DNA of 64,000 nt from Cacajao melanocephalus (GCA_963573385.1 CAUYLG010051039.1:1-64000), one strand, 5' to 3'. Counted from the stretch's first letter, positions 46,590-59,008 are shown. A program made the numbers and translations. Notes: generated from the letters alone by a model not told the origin.

Positions 46590-49200
46590 GTAAAATCTCT
46601 TTTATTTCTGATTGCAATCATTTGAGTCTTTGTTTAAGTTAGTCTAGCTAAAGTTTGTTGATTTTGCTTATCTTTTAAAAATACTCTTGGTTTTATAGAT
46701 ATTCTCTATTGTCTCTATTTTACTTATTTCTTCCTTGATCTTTATAATTTTCTCCATTCTACTACCATTTGGGCTTAGTTTATTTTTCTTGTTTTAATGT
46801 ATTGAGATGAAAGGTTTACTTGAGTACTTTTTTACATAACATAGGCATTTATGGCTATAATTTTCCCTTTGAGAGCTGATTTTGATGCATCATGTAAGTT
46901 TTCATATGTTGTTTCTAGTTTTGTCTCAAGATTTTTTTTTTTCTTTTGGTTTCTTATTTGACCCATTGGTAGTTTAGAAGTATATTTTTTAACTTCCACA
47001 TAATTGTAAATTTTCTAATTTCACTCTTGTTATTTCTAGTTTCATACCATCTAGTCAGAAAAGATAATAGATATGATTTCAATGTTCGTAACTTTTCTGA
47101 CTTGCTTTGTGGCCTAACATATGATTTATCCTGGAGAATGTTTCATATGTGCGTGAAAACAATGTTTATCTTGCTGCTGTTGAACAGAATGTTATGTCTA
47201 TGTCTGCCAGATGCACTTGTTCCATAGTGTCACTCAAATCCACTTTTCAAAAATGTATTGTCTGTCTAAATTATCTACCCATTTCTGAAAGTTCCTACTC
47301 TTGTGAAATTGCTCTCTACATCTCACCTCAGTTATGTTGAGTTTTGTTTTATATGTTTAGTTAGTTAAATGTTGAGTGCATGTGTATTTAAAATTGCTAT
47401 ATTCTTTTGATTAAATGATGCTTTTATTACTATATAATGACTTTGTGTCTTGTGAAAGATTTTCAACTAAAGTTTATTTTTCTCTGATATAAGTATAGAT
47501 ATTTCTTCTCTACTTTTGATACCTTTTACTCTCTTTTGCATGGATTATCTACTTCCATTTTTTTACTTTCAATCTATATGTGTCCTTAATTTTAAAAGGA
47601 GTCAAGAAACATACTCTTGAATTAATTTTTCCATTGAATCATTCTATTATTTTTTATTGTAGAATTTAACCCATGTACATTTAAAGCAATTGTTTATAGC
47701 AACTTACTCTTGCCATATTGTCAATTGTTTTCTGACTGATTTGTTTCTTTGTTCTTTTCTTTTTCTTGTTATCTTTCTTTCTGATTTGATAAGTTTTGTA
47801 GTGGTGTGCTTTGATTACTTTCCTTCTCTCTTTGTATCTACTACAAGTTTTTTAATTGTAGTTCCCTATGAGGCTTAAATATCTTATAGCATTCTATTTT
47901 AATCCAATAACACTTTACACTTTAAATAAATAAAATTCTACACTTTTAGTAAAACTCTACACTTTAATTTCTGCCCCCAACTTTATGTTATCCATGTCCC
48001 AATTTACATCTCTTATATATTATGTATCCATTAGAAAATCATTAAAGCTATTGTTATTTTGTATTTTAACTTTTCTAAAGTTAAAAATGATGTATGTACC
48101 ACCTTATAATATTTTATGAATTATATTCTTACATAAACAGTAAATTTTATTTCATATGCTTTTGTGTTGCTGGCATTCTTTGATTTCAATGTAAAGAGCT
48201 CTATTTAGCATTTTTTTTTTAATAATGCAGTTATAGTGGAGATGAACTCAGTTTTTGTTGCTTGGAAAGTAATTATCTTTTCATCATTTTGGAAGAACAG
48301 ATTTTCTGGGTACAGCATTATGTATTTCAGAGTTTTTGTTTATTTTTCTTTTAAATTTCAATATTTTGAGTAGCACCCCACTTTTTCCCAGCCTGAAAGG
48401 TTTTGGCTGAGAAATCTCTTGATAGTCTTATGGAAGTTCCATTGTATGTGACGAATCAGTTTTTTCTTGCTGCTTTCAAAATTCTCTATATATTTGATTT
48501 TTGAAAATTTGATAATAGAGTTGCTTGGTGAAGACTTTCTGTATTTGGTGTTCTTTGGGCTTTGTGGATCTGATTGTTCATTTCTCTCTCCAGATTTGGG
48601 AAATTTTCTGTCATTATTTCTTTAATCTTTCTGTCCATTTCCTTTTCTCTGAGAATACTATAATGTGTACACTTATGCACTTGATAGCCTCCCATAAGTC
48701 TCAGAAATATTAATTCACTCTTTTTCATTCTCTTCTTACTTTTGTTCCTCTGACTGGGTTACTTAAAATGACCTGTATTTAAGCTCACAGATTCTTTATT
48801 CTGCTTAATTTCATTCATGATCACAACACTCTATAAAAATTTTAATTTAATCATTTTGTTCTTCAGTTTCAGAATTTCTGTTTGGCTCTTTTTTATAGTT
48901 TCTCTTTATTTGGCTTCTGATTTTGTTTGTGCATTATTTTCCTGATTTAGTTTGTCAATTTTTTTTGTAGTTTGCTGAGCTTCTTTAAGATACTTATTTT
49001 AAATTGTTGTCAGGTAGTTTGTATATCTCCATTTTTGCAGGGTGTGTGTGTCTGTGTGTGTGTGTCTGTGTTTTCCTTTGGTAGTGTCATGTTTCTCTGA
49101 TTATTTTTGATTCCTGTGACTTTGTTATGGTATCTCCACGCTCAAAGTAATTTCTTGCAGTCTTGACCAACTGGCTTTGGTAGGAAAAGCTTTTAACCAA
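46590..49200 (-). mobile_element. Long antisense L1M (ORF1 and N-terminal ORF2)
   Basis: The plus strand is antisense L1M. 46590-47340 covers ORF2 between endonuclease and RT ('gacccattggtagtttagaa' near 46961, 'ggcctaacatatgatttatc' near 47111). 48360-49090 covers ORF1 and the 5' flank: the minus-strand frame 48486-48728 carries an ORF1 RNA-binding-domain signature (ENFPNL and AQRTPN). 47400-48350 is more diverged. All frames are short. Confidence 0.8.
49041..49070. repeat. Short GT-rich simple repeat
   Basis: 'gtgtgtgtgtctgtgtgtgt' within the antisense L1M. Confidence 0.85.
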
Positions 49201-49206
49201 TCAGCC

Positions 49207-49560
49207 TGATGTGGTTTGACTCTGTGTCCCCACTCAAATCTCATCTTGAATTGTAATCCCTACGTGTCAAGCAAGGGAGGTGATTGGACACAGGGGTGGT
49301 TCCCCCCTGCTGTTCTCGTGATAGTGAGTAAGTTCTCACAAGAGCTGATGGTTTTATACGTGTTGACAGTTCCTTTTTCACACACTCACACTCTCTTCTG
49401 TCAGTTTGTGAAGATAGTGCCTGCTTCCCCCTCCACCATGACTATAACTTTCCTGAGGCTTCCCCAGCCACGTGGAACCACGAGCCAATCAAACATCCTT
49501 TGTTTATTAATTACCCAGTCTCTGATCGTATATTTATAGCAGTGTGAGAACAGAATAATA
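49207..49560 (+). mobile_element. THE1-type MaLR solo LTR
   Basis: From tgatgtggtttgactctgtg through 'tgtaatccctacgtgtcaag' and 'gttctcgtgatagtgagtaa' to 'gtgagaacagaataata'. Antisense L1M lies on both sides, so the LTR landed in the L1M 5' region. Confidence 0.92.
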
Positions 49561-49574
49561 TGCAGCCTGTCCAA

Positions 49575-50010
49575 TATTCTGACAAAATATTAGGATCCAT
49601 GAATGGGCCTTCTCTGGAATCATCAGTCAAGTTGACTTGCTGCTGGAATGTTTGGGCGGGCTTTCCTGGTGCATGGATCAGTGAGTCGATGAGAGATGGT
49701 CTTGGTGCCTGGGTTCACAGGAGTCAGGTTGGTTGGTACTCAGGTCTGCAAGGGCAGGCCTGAAACTTGAATGCATAGGGGTAGAACTGAAGCCTGGGCT
49801 CACAGGGGACCAACTTAGCTCTGGGGTGGGCCTTGACCCTGTGTCTATGGGAGCTGTCCTGGCATTGTGACAAGTCTTGTGCCTAGGTTCATGGGGATGC
49901 ACCTGATTCTAAGTCCACAGGAACTGGCCTGGTGGACTCAGGATCAAGGTTCACTGGAGTGGGGCCGGTACCTGGTGCATCGAGATGGTCCTGGATTCTG
50001 GGGTTATGAA
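49575..50010 (-). mobile_element. L1M 5' UTR, antisense, with degenerate minisatellite structure
   Basis: Repeated variants of 'gcctgggttcacaggagtca', 'gcctgggctcacaggggacc' and 'gtgcctaggttcatggggat' at roughly 30-60-bp spacing resemble the GC-richer promoter end of old L1M elements. It continues the L1M at 46590-49200 beyond the LTR. Confidence 0.65.
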
Positions 50011-51199
50011 GATAGGCAAGATGATTTTAAACAATTGAAAACCGTAGTTAAAGTTTTGAGTAAAGAAAAAAAAAGCAGTTTTGCATTATTTTGTTTTTTA
50101 AAGAAGTCATGAATCTTTATACTTAACAAGTCACTTTAGATCATCTAATTTAAAAAAGCTAACAACAAAAAAATATTTTAAACAGGATAGTGGGATAAAT
50201 TAACCTTGTTTAGTGAAATGTTGTTTTGCAGATAAAGTGTAAATTTTCTTTGAATTCCATTGATTCAGTATCCTACAGGTCAATATATTAGTTGTTAGCT
50301 TCTGGGGTTTTAAAAGTTTCTTTCAGTTCTTGACATAAATAAATCCTAATTCAAGCAATTCATCTGTTAGGTTTTCTAAAGTAAAGTTGATTCTACAAGC
50401 CAGAAATGGCAAATAGTAGAGCTTAAGTTTGCTAATTGGTCTCTCAACTTTGTAATTATATTTCTGTTCTCAGAACATCATTCTAAAAAAAAAATGTTAT
50501 TTTCTCACTTGACTTACATGCTGTGTTAAATGCTCTCCAGCTGAGTCAAATGGGCAGCCAGTGCTGGAAGCAATGAATAGTGTTTGCCATCAAACATTGC
50601 CTTAAATAATCCCAGGTGTTGCTGCAGAAGCACAAGTCAGACTTGTTGAATACTCATTAACATTTTACTTAAGCCTGGTTTGATGCATTAAAAAATACCA
50701 GTAATTGTGATAAAGTACAGTTTGAGAAGATTTGGAAGCTCTCAGATGATATAAAAAATGTTTTCCATTCATGATTCAGTCTTATATAAATGCTTTTTTT
50801 TTTTTAAGGCAGAAGATAAAAAGAGCTCTCTTGTATATACAAAAAGGAAACTTCTTACATCTGTTTTAAACAAAACAAAAATATCTGTCTTTTCAGTGTT
50901 TGCAACACTTCTTTGTAGTGTTTGCAACATTCTAAAAACATATGTAAATAATTGACTCTGCTGTGAAGGTTAAAAGTTTTGTGTGTGTGTAAAATACATA
51001 CAAAAACACACTAAGCATCTTAAAATAGCAGAAATTTTTAAAATATTACATAATCATGATTTATTAACAACTATAAACAAGTTACTTGAGTTAATAAACG
51101 ATTATTCCTAAGACACCTGTAAAATGAACCTTCATCTGGGGATAAATATTTAGCATGTCATGAAAAGTTATTTTAATCTGGCCGTTGCCAACTCCTCCA
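50011..51199. other. Unassigned sequence; possible constrained segment near 50510-50700
   Basis: No repeat is recognised. 50510-50700 has balanced composition and no repeat wording. 'gtgtttgcaaca' recurs at about 50898 and 50919. Confidence 0.45.
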
Positions 51200-51540
51200 T
51201 CATTATTGTCTGCCTTCAACCCTCCTGCAGCCCTACTTTTCTCTGTGGCATTCTTGCTCTCTACTGAATCTGTCAACTTCCCTTTCTATGCAATTTCTTG
51301 CTCCCTGATTCTCTTCCTCTCCTCTTTGCCTGACTAGCTTCCCTGTATCATTTGCCTTAACTGTTTTTTCCTCCCTGACTCTGGGTAGCCACTCTCATGT
51401 ACCCTTCCTCTGGGCTCCCGTAGCACTCTGCTTGTCTGACCTTCACTAGACTCTCAAGGTTAAGGACCAATATGCCATCTCTATATCACCAGTTCCTCTA
51501 TTATTACAGTACACAGAACACAAGTTCTTTGTTGTTAGTT
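51200..51540 (+). mobile_element. L2 LINE 3' fragment
   Basis: 'tgaccttcactagactctca' near 51438 followed by 'ctctatatcaccagttcctc' parallels the L2 terminal region in sense orientation, with the preceding C/T-rich part also L2-like. Confidence 0.6.
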
Positions 51541-52938
51541 ACTTTTAGTCATTTTAGTCATTTGAAATTAACAAACGTGCAGCTATTAATTAAAGGATGC
51601 ACATCTCTTCACATGTAATGCTGTTTCTACCACAATAACTGACATTTGGAAAAAATGGAGTCATTTGTGTCAACTTATTCCTTTTTTAAAATTAAAATAG
51701 AACAAAGTCAAAACTCTGGCAATAAAACTAATTTTGAACTTATAATTACAACATTTAAATTAATCATTTCGTTGGAAATAATCTCTCATAAACTTATTTC
51801 AAGTGAAATTACCACAGTGATTTATATGAAATATTGATGAAAAATTATTTTTCAGTTGGAATGTTATGTAACCATTTTTCTGTTATTTTTAAGGGCCCAC
51901 AGCTCTTGATAACATTACTTCAAAGTTTGAGTAAACTGAATTGCTCATATTTAATAGTGTTCCTTTTCCTTTTCCAATAGAAATTATATTGGAAAACAAG
52001 AACCAGATGGCTGAGTAAAGGTGAAAAGTTTCAAACATCCTTACGTTTTGAACAGCATATATACTAGAATTTATTGTGATAGTGGTATTTTGAAAGCCAA
52101 ACGATAGCTAATTGGCTTCTCTGAATAAAGTTATTTCAAAGCAAATGTCCTTACCTGACCACACATTTCAGAATGATTTTCAAATGGAAATTGATGACAA
52201 GTGAGACTTTAAGACAAATATACAACTTGTATTTAGTATTTTAACTAAAAATATACATTAGCAGCTAGTGTCAGGCATTATTCCAGAAACATTTTCATCT
52301 CTGGAGGAGATGAGCTCATCATAGGGTAAGTAGATTTATTAAATAGGTTCCATTTCACAATTTCATAGACTAGTCAGTACCTGCTTTAATAATCACACCT
52401 TCCTTCAGATGTTTAACAACAGCAGATACAATTACTTTGAAACAGAATCCAAAAGAGAAACTATCAAGGCTATGGACTTCCATGGGAAGGAACAGAAAGA
52501 AAACAAGTCTATGATGTACATAGTAAAGGAAAACAGTTGCTCACTCTGCTCAATGACTATGCTTGTTTTCCCAACACTTCCTATATTAAAGCTTGTTGTA
52601 ATAGTTCCCCCTTTCTATTCTTAGTGAGACAGACTTTGGCCACACACATCCTAACGCACTCAGGTTATTGGCAAGAAACATTGCAGTTTCTACTTGGAGA
52701 TCAGGTATCACTCCTATCCTTGCGGTGCACACGGAATATTTTTGTTAGAATTTTACAAAACATACATGCCAAAATGAGAAACATTTGCCAAAATAACAGA
52801 AAGAAAATACAGTTGGCCTATTTTTTTTTTATTATAAAGTGATGGGTACATTATATTGCAAACCAAAAATAAAATTCTAATTCCCCAACCCACTGAATGA
52901 ACCTCTCCTCTTGGCCATGGGGATTCCAAAGAAATCTA
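51541..52938. other. Unassigned sequence
   Basis: AT-rich, with no gene. 52255-52400 ('gtgtcaggcattattccaga') may be a worn MIR, too diverged to call firmly. Overlapping frames at 52409-52624 and 52537-52842 lack domains. Confidence 0.45.
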
Positions 52939-52961
52939 AAAAACTAGCTCAGCTAGTTTTT
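52939..52961. repeat. Perfect 11-bp-arm palindrome
   Basis: aaaaactagct, a single c, then agctagttttt: a 23-bp near-perfect palindrome able to form a cruciform or serve as a dyad site. Confidence 0.95.
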
Positions 52962-53143
52962 CATGGGAAAAGGGGAGTCAGACATAACTTTTTATACTCT
53001 CTTCCCTTTGAAATTCAGGCTCAGTTTACCAACATGGATATCAAAATAGAGATCTTAAGACTTACGTAGCAGACACATTGTAGCAGTAATATATCAAATT
53101 GCAACCTGACTCTTGTATACCATTGCATGAGACATAACAGGTC

Positions 53144-53752
53144 TGAAAGAAATCAAAATATTTTACCCCAAAATATATTTCTTTGACTTCTTTTGAAATA
53201 TCCCTGCAAAGCTGCCTCTTGAAGAGGAAATTTACATTGTGTAGAGAATCCTCTTCCATTTCCAGGTCTTTTCCTGTTCCTGAAGAGATTACCTGAGCGT
53301 CTAGCAACTTATCAAAGTCTGAATAGAAAATATTTGCCATCTATTGCCTCTGAGGATGGCCATCTATGAGACTTCATCTACATAATAAGAATATTGGTCT
53401 CCACAGCTCCTTATTTTAACCCAGACATTCTTTTCTATAGATTCCAGGTCTTTAAATAATAACTTAAATCTTGCAATCACTAGCCAATCAGAAAATCTTT
53501 GAATCCACCTTTGAACTATAAGTCCCTTGCTTCAAGTTGTCCCACCTTTCCATACTGAAGCAATGTATATTTCACATGTATTGATTGATATCACATGTCT
53601 CCCTAAAACCTATAAAAGCAAGCTGTGACCCCACCATCTTGACGACATCTTCTCAGGACCTCTTGAGGCTGTGCCAGGGGTCATGGTTCTCACATACTGC
53701 TCAGAATAAATCTCTCCAAGTATTTTACAGAGCTTGGCTTTTATCTTCAACA
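53144..53752 (+). mobile_element. Class I ERV solo LTR
   Basis: About 609 bp from tgaaagaaatcaaaat to 'cttcaaca'. 'gattgatatcacatgtctcc' near 53583, 'cctataaaagcaagctgtga' at 53609 (TATA-type promoter word), 'tctcaggacctcttgaggct' near 53651 and 'gctcagaataaatctctcc' with a poly(A) signal near 53703 give the U3-R-U5 order. The group looks MER57/MER61-like; the exact name is uncertain. Confidence 0.75.
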
Positions 53753-54329
53753 ATATTATATGGAAGAAAAAAGTCAGCGAGTTTAAGAAAAAACAGGCAT
53801 ATAAAATCACATATTCAATTCATTTCTTGTGGCAGTGAGAGGTTGTGCTTCCTTTTAGGTCCCAGAAAAAAGAAAAAGAATAAATCTCACCACCAATTTC
53901 CAGTAAATGTCCACAATAAATCCTTATTCCAAGTTTGCCTTTTGAAAAATTAACTCCTCTCTAAGATGCATTTAGAAGGCACTAGAGAGAGCCCATTTGC
54001 TTTGAAGAATGTCTGGATACTACTGGGCCCAATTGCAGATGCCTAAGTACCTGTGTAACAAGACCTAACACCGGAACGCATCTGCTGTAACACTAGCCCC
54101 GTTTCCCTGAAAATTTCTAGGGAGCAAGGAATGTGCTCTGCATTTATTTTATACTCCATCTCTTGTTAGGGTGGATCCACAGGGCCTTAAGCCTCCTGAA
54201 AGGAAAGCTCCATCCACAAGTTTGACAATCTGAAACTTGGCACTCAGATGAGGTACAACCTGAAAAGGCCCTGATAAAACCTGAAGAGCTTGCAACTACT
54301 CTGTCTAAATATTCACATAGGAGCTCCCT
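53753..54329. other. Unassigned sequence
   Basis: The 122-codon frame at 53585-53953 spans the LTR end and is not a gene. Nothing else is recognised. Confidence 0.5.
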
Positions 54330-54545
54330 GTGCCAAAGCCTTTGGCTGAGTGGTCACTAAGCTGGCTTTGCATTCAGGCCCCCTGGGCTCAAAGCCCTCC
54401 TCACAGCCTTATTCTACCAATTCTGTGGCTCTGGTCAGCCTCTCTACCTCTTCACACCACAGATTCCTTACCTTCAATTGGATCCCTTCAGAAAGTTATT
54501 GTGAGATTGCAGAAAACAATTCCTTAGAAGCTCATAGCATAGGGC
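54330..54545 (+). mobile_element. MIR SINE
   Basis: 'ggccccctgggctcaaagcc' near 54379, 'tctgtggctctggtcagcct', 'ccacagattccttaccttca' and 'gttattgtgagattgcagaa' near 54496 follow the MIR order over more than 200 bp. Confidence 0.7.
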
Positions 54546-54994
54546 CAATTGTGAAGTAATGTGAGTCATGATAGTTATTGCCAAGGCATTCTATGCACAC
54601 AACACAAATTAGTGAAAAAAAGAGCAAGAGGACTCCCTGCCTGACTTCAAGTCTATGCTTTTACAACTTCTTAAGCACTCCATCTCTGTCTCTGAAGCAG
54701 AAGGACGTGGTCATGAACACCTCTGAAAATAATTATCTTACCTTCAGGCTGTATATATGGAACCTTTCATGCAAGATGTAGTCCATGACCTTCAAAGCAG
54801 AAAGAAAGTACTCATTGTGCTTTTAGAATGGGCTTGTGTGTCTGCAAGCTTGTGTGTTTGCTAGCTCATGATGTCTCCAGAGGTTAGAGTGAATCTCTGA
54901 TTAACTCTTATAATAGATTAAGTCAAGACAATTTGTTGTTGGGGAGGAGACTAGCCCTACAGTTTCAAGATGGCGGTAGTTTATACCAAAAAAA
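54546..54994. other. Unassigned sequence
   Basis: Nothing recognised. 'tgcaagcttgtgtgtttgct' near 54843 partly repeats 'ggcttgtgtgtct' just upstream. Confidence 0.5.
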
Positions 54995-55004
54995 CCTACA
55001 AATC

Positions 55005-55305
55005 CGCCAGGCACAGTGGCTCACACCTGTAATCTTAACACTTTGGGAGGCCAAGGCAGGCAGATCATTTGACCTCAGGCGTTAGAGACCAACTTGAGCA
55101 ACACAGCAAAAGCCTGTCTCTATAAAAAATACAAAAACAAAATTATTCAGGTGTGGTGGTGTGCACCTGTAGTCCTAGCTACTTGGGAGGCTGAGATGGG
55201 AGGAACCCGTAAGCCCAGGAGGTAGAGGCTGCAGTGAGCTGGATCATATCACTGCACTCACTCTAGCCTGGGTAACAACGTGAGACCTTGTCAAAAAAAA
55301 AAAAT
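55005..55305 (+). mobile_element. AluJ-like, plus strand, with target-site duplication
   Basis: Full-length Alu. The 10-bp direct repeat cctacaaatc at 54995-55004 and 55306-55315 is exact. The A tail is short (12 A). Confidence 0.95.
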
Positions 55306-55518
55306 CCTACAAATCATGAATGGTTATGTTGGTTTGAGTCATTTTACAGTAGACTAAGTGTTGCTTTCTATTTCTCTTCAGGTTTTCAACAGGTCATAAC
55401 CGCTATATTTGACAAATATTGAGTTATTTTCAGGAAACTGTAGGTTACCCTCTAGTTTGTATGATAACCATATGTGCATATTCTCACTGTATGTAAATGA
55501 AACTACCTTTGCAAAAAT

Positions 55519-56247
55519 TGTAACAGTGAGAAAATTATGACAGTGAGTGATCTGACCTAACTGACTCCATTTTGCCTTTAACCTCCAAGCTGCCCTATTT
55601 TATTCCTGGATGTAGGCCAAACTAATGTGAGGAGGAATTTGGTTTATAGTTTAAACAAAGATGATAACAGCTCCTCCACAAAACCAATCCCCTCCTTGCC
55701 TAGGAACCAGACTGCCTTTGTAAAACTAACATATTAGCCAAAAGATTAAAAATTATGGCTCAGGAGTCGTGCAGTCACAGGCCATAAGATAACTAACCAC
55801 CCCAATTGCTGCTATCGATAACAGTACTATCATAAAACCTGAGATTGGTGTTTGAGCTATTTTTCAGACCCTGAATTCCAGTGGATCAGCTGGTGCCACT
55901 CAGGTCAGTAAATTGGCTCATCTGATCTTATGGCTCCTATGCAGGAACTGACCCAATGCCATAAAACAGCTTTGCCTCTCTGTGATTTTGATCCTGAAAC
56001 CAACCAATCAGCATTCCCTCTTACCAAGTCTTCTGTGTGCCAAACTATCTAAAATGAACAAAACAAACAACTCCAGCCTCCAAATTTTTTTTGGGGGAGG
56101 TGGCTGATTAGAGCAATAATAAAGCTCAAGTCTCCTGCTTAGCTGACTCTACATGTATTAAACTCTTTTCTCTATTGCAATTTCCCTGTCTTGATAAATT
56201 GGCTCTATTTAGGCAGCAGGCAAAAATGAACCCACTGGGCAGTTACA
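55519..56247 (+). mobile_element. Class I ERV solo LTR (MER39/MER52-like)
   Basis: About 729 bp with ends tgtaacagtgagaaaatt and 'actgggcagttaca'. 'tgactccattttgcctttaa' near 55561, 'gcaataataaagctcaagtc' near 56115 (poly(A) signal), 'ctcttttctctattgcaatt' and 'gataaattggctctatttag' near 56193 form a typical U3-R-U5 order. No internal sequence adjoins. Family naming is tentative. Confidence 0.75.
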
Positions 56248-57104
56248 TGTGATTTTTTAGCTATTGTCCTTATCTTTCTTTTATAAATGAGCATGAGGAA
56301 TAATAAAAGTTACTGTTGAAGTAATTAGGGATCTTTCCTTTCTGCCTTTCCCAGTTTTGCTACAGGCTATTTCTGTAAGAACTATGTGAGTTGTGTGTGT
56401 GGACATGGGAAGTGAGGGGACTAATATTGCCGATATGGGGAAAACATAATTAAAAGCAAAATTTTCTTCCAATCCTGCAAAACCTCTCCACAAATGTAGC
56501 ACAGAAAGAAAATAGTTTACTATTGAATGAGCATTAAACCAGAATGTGATGCATATCATAGGCAATCTACTAAGAGATTGCATAGACAAAGAAATCTTAC
56601 TGTTTTATAAGCCAAACAGACATAACTCATTACAAACATGTTTTCAAAATAAATAATAACTAGTCCTCAAGAAAGAGGACTTGACATTAATATTTGTTAC
56701 ACATAATTTATCCTAGATTCACCTGCTAATTGTGGTCACCATCTGTTAGCTAATTGGCTTTATCAAAAGGAAAAACCTTTGTGTATGACAGGAGGTAGTG
56801 TTACAACTGGGAGCCAGGTGTCCACAGAAGTTAGGCTCCTACCCTCCCATAGATAACTGGAGATAAGAGTGTTATCTTTGATGATTTTATTTCAAAGGGA
56901 TGGCTCCCTGTTTTTTGAGAGAGATGTTAATGGGATATAAAACTGGCAAAAAGGTTTATTTAGCTTGTAAAAAATTTACATATATTTCAAAGAGACAGAG
57001 AAGGAACCTACAATCTCGAGTTTTCTAAAATAAATTCTCTAAGAAATAGAAGAAAAAGCTGTATCTCCCTTTATTTTTTTACAGAGAGAATTAATTAACC
57101 CTCT
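56248..57104. other. Unassigned sequence
   Basis: No confident feature. 56700-56830 has words reminiscent of ERV internal sequence, but no frame. The 102-codon minus frame at 56281-56589 has no recognised domain. Confidence 0.4.
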
Positions 57105-57402
57105 TTTTTTTTGTTTTTTTTTACACAGTTTTTCTCGTATTGCCTGGGCTGGAGTATAATAGCATGATCTTGGTTCACTGCAAACTCTGCCTTCTGGGTT
57201 CAAGGGATTCTCCTGCATCAGCCTGCCAAGTAGCTGGGATTACAGGCATGTACCACCATACCCAGCTAATTTTTGTAATTTTTGTAGAGACAGGGTTTCA
57301 CCATGTTGGCCAGGCTGGTCTCAAACTCCTGACCTCAGGTGATCCACCCGCTTTAGCCTCCCAAACTGTTGGGATTGCAGGCATGAGCCACTGCACCTAG
57401 CC
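57105..57402 (-). mobile_element. Alu (AluS-like), minus strand
   Basis: T-rich start (interrupted oligo-T at 57105-57121), 'gtagctgggattacaggcat' near 57230, 'gtagagacagggtttcacca' near 57283, ending 'gagccactgcacctagcc'. Flanked by 'aaccctc' and 'taccctc', a probable target duplication. Confidence 0.94.
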
Positions 57403-57543
57403 TACCCTCTTATTTTTAATTTGCATTTGCTCTTACATTGAGTGGTGGGGACCACAAAGTACAATGCAAAGTATTGAATTCAATTCAGTTCAATAAAGAT
57501 ATTTAAAAGTTAAATTGGAACTTAACCATTTGTTTGTGTAATA

Positions 57544-58027
57544 TGAAAGAAATCAAAATACTGTACCCCAAAATATACTTTGTAGACATATTTTGAGATG
57601 CATGTTCAGAGAACCAGCAAACAGAAGTGGCCTTGAAAAGCTGTCTTAGGTTGGGGAGGTTTGCATCTCTGCAGAATCTGCAGTGATGCCGCCAGGTTTT
57701 TCTTTGTCTGGGTGTAGGAAAGATTAACTGAAAGTCTGACACCTTGAAAGGTCTAAAAGACACACTTACTATCTATTCTATCTAAGAGCTGCTACCTATG
57801 AGGTTTCATCTGCATAGCAAGACCACCTTTGCCAGTCAGGCTACCTCTTCTCCCTCTCCCATAATCTGTTTACCATGATAACTTGTTTTGCCATGATCCA
57901 AGCTCCCATTCTTTCTTCCTCATGTGCATATTAATAAATCTGCATGTCATATTAATCTCCTTTTGGGAATTGATTTTTTAAGCAAACCTTCAGAGGGCAA
58001 ACAAGAAGCTTTCCCTTGGCCATTACA
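57544..58027 (+). mobile_element. Class I ERV LTR
   Basis: It starts tgaaagaaatcaaaatac, nearly the same 5' end as the LTR at 53144, then diverges to a different U3. 'gtgcatattaataaatctgc' near 57925 supplies a poly(A) signal, and 'accttcagagggcaaacaag' followed by 'ggccattaca' closes it. About 484 bp. A related but distinct LTR family. Confidence 0.65.
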
Positions 58028-59008
58028 CATATATTTAAGATCTATCATTTGCTCCTGTAAGGGTTTTAAAAATAAACAGCATAAAGTTCATTTGGAACCC
58101 AAGTTTAAAAATAATTATAATGGAAATTCAAGTGTAGAGTAGAACTTGAACAGGTGCAAGCCATTTTTGTTGGGACCATCCTTGAAATCAGACAATAGTA
58201 GTACTTAATTAATGAGATATTACACTTTAAAAATAATTCTTAAATACCCATAAGCAATACCTCTGTTAAACAGACACAAAAAATATCTGGAACTAAAGCT
58301 CTAAATTATAAAACCAAATTCTAAGCTAAATTTGCAAGTTCAGTCAATGCATAAATATTTCTGAATAACCGATAATTTAAAAAGGCAAATCCTGACTCTT
58401 CAGCTTTTACTGTGAATACCGATTTGCTCCTGGCCTTTTAAAATGTGTCACTGGAAAGTTATGATTAATTATTTAGAGGCCAAAAATGCCTTTTACCTGT
58501 TATCCTTAATTTTTTAATCAATAGTATTTGCATGAAAGCAGCTTTGAGCTTTCAGAAGAGAATGGAACTATTTCAAAGCAGGGCCTGCTGCTCAGAATAC
58601 AATATTGTCTCATTAACATAAGGGTCCCCAGCTGAGTAGTGGCATTAGCCAAGGTCAAAAAAGAAGGGTGAGCATTCATTACAATTTTTTAAATAAAAAT
58701 TCCATATTTAAGTCAATCTCTTAACAACCTTAACCTAAAATATAAACTCATGATAATCTATTCTTCAAAAGCCAAATAATAATCCTCTTCACTTTATCTC
58801 ATCTGAGCCTGAACAAAATATCAATACTTTGTTTCTTCCAGAGAGTGATGAGGGCTTTCAGAAATCAGTAGGAGGTATTGAGGTTGCAGAGGTTCTGGGT
58901 AGAAACAACAGAGAGAAACGTTCCTGCTGTAATAAGGTTCTCTTTGGTTGTTGTTGCTGTTTATACCAAATCTAAATATAAGTTTTTAAAAAATTGTCAT
59001 GAAATATG
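58028..59008. other. Unassigned sequence; possible constrained element near 58440-58660
   Basis: No repeat is recognised. An exact octamer ATTTGCAT lies at 58526-58533, amid homeobox-type AT motifs. No frame of note. Confidence 0.45.

Noticed and set aside
53585..53953. 122-codon ORF
   Set aside because: Starts within the class I LTR and crosses its end; composition only.
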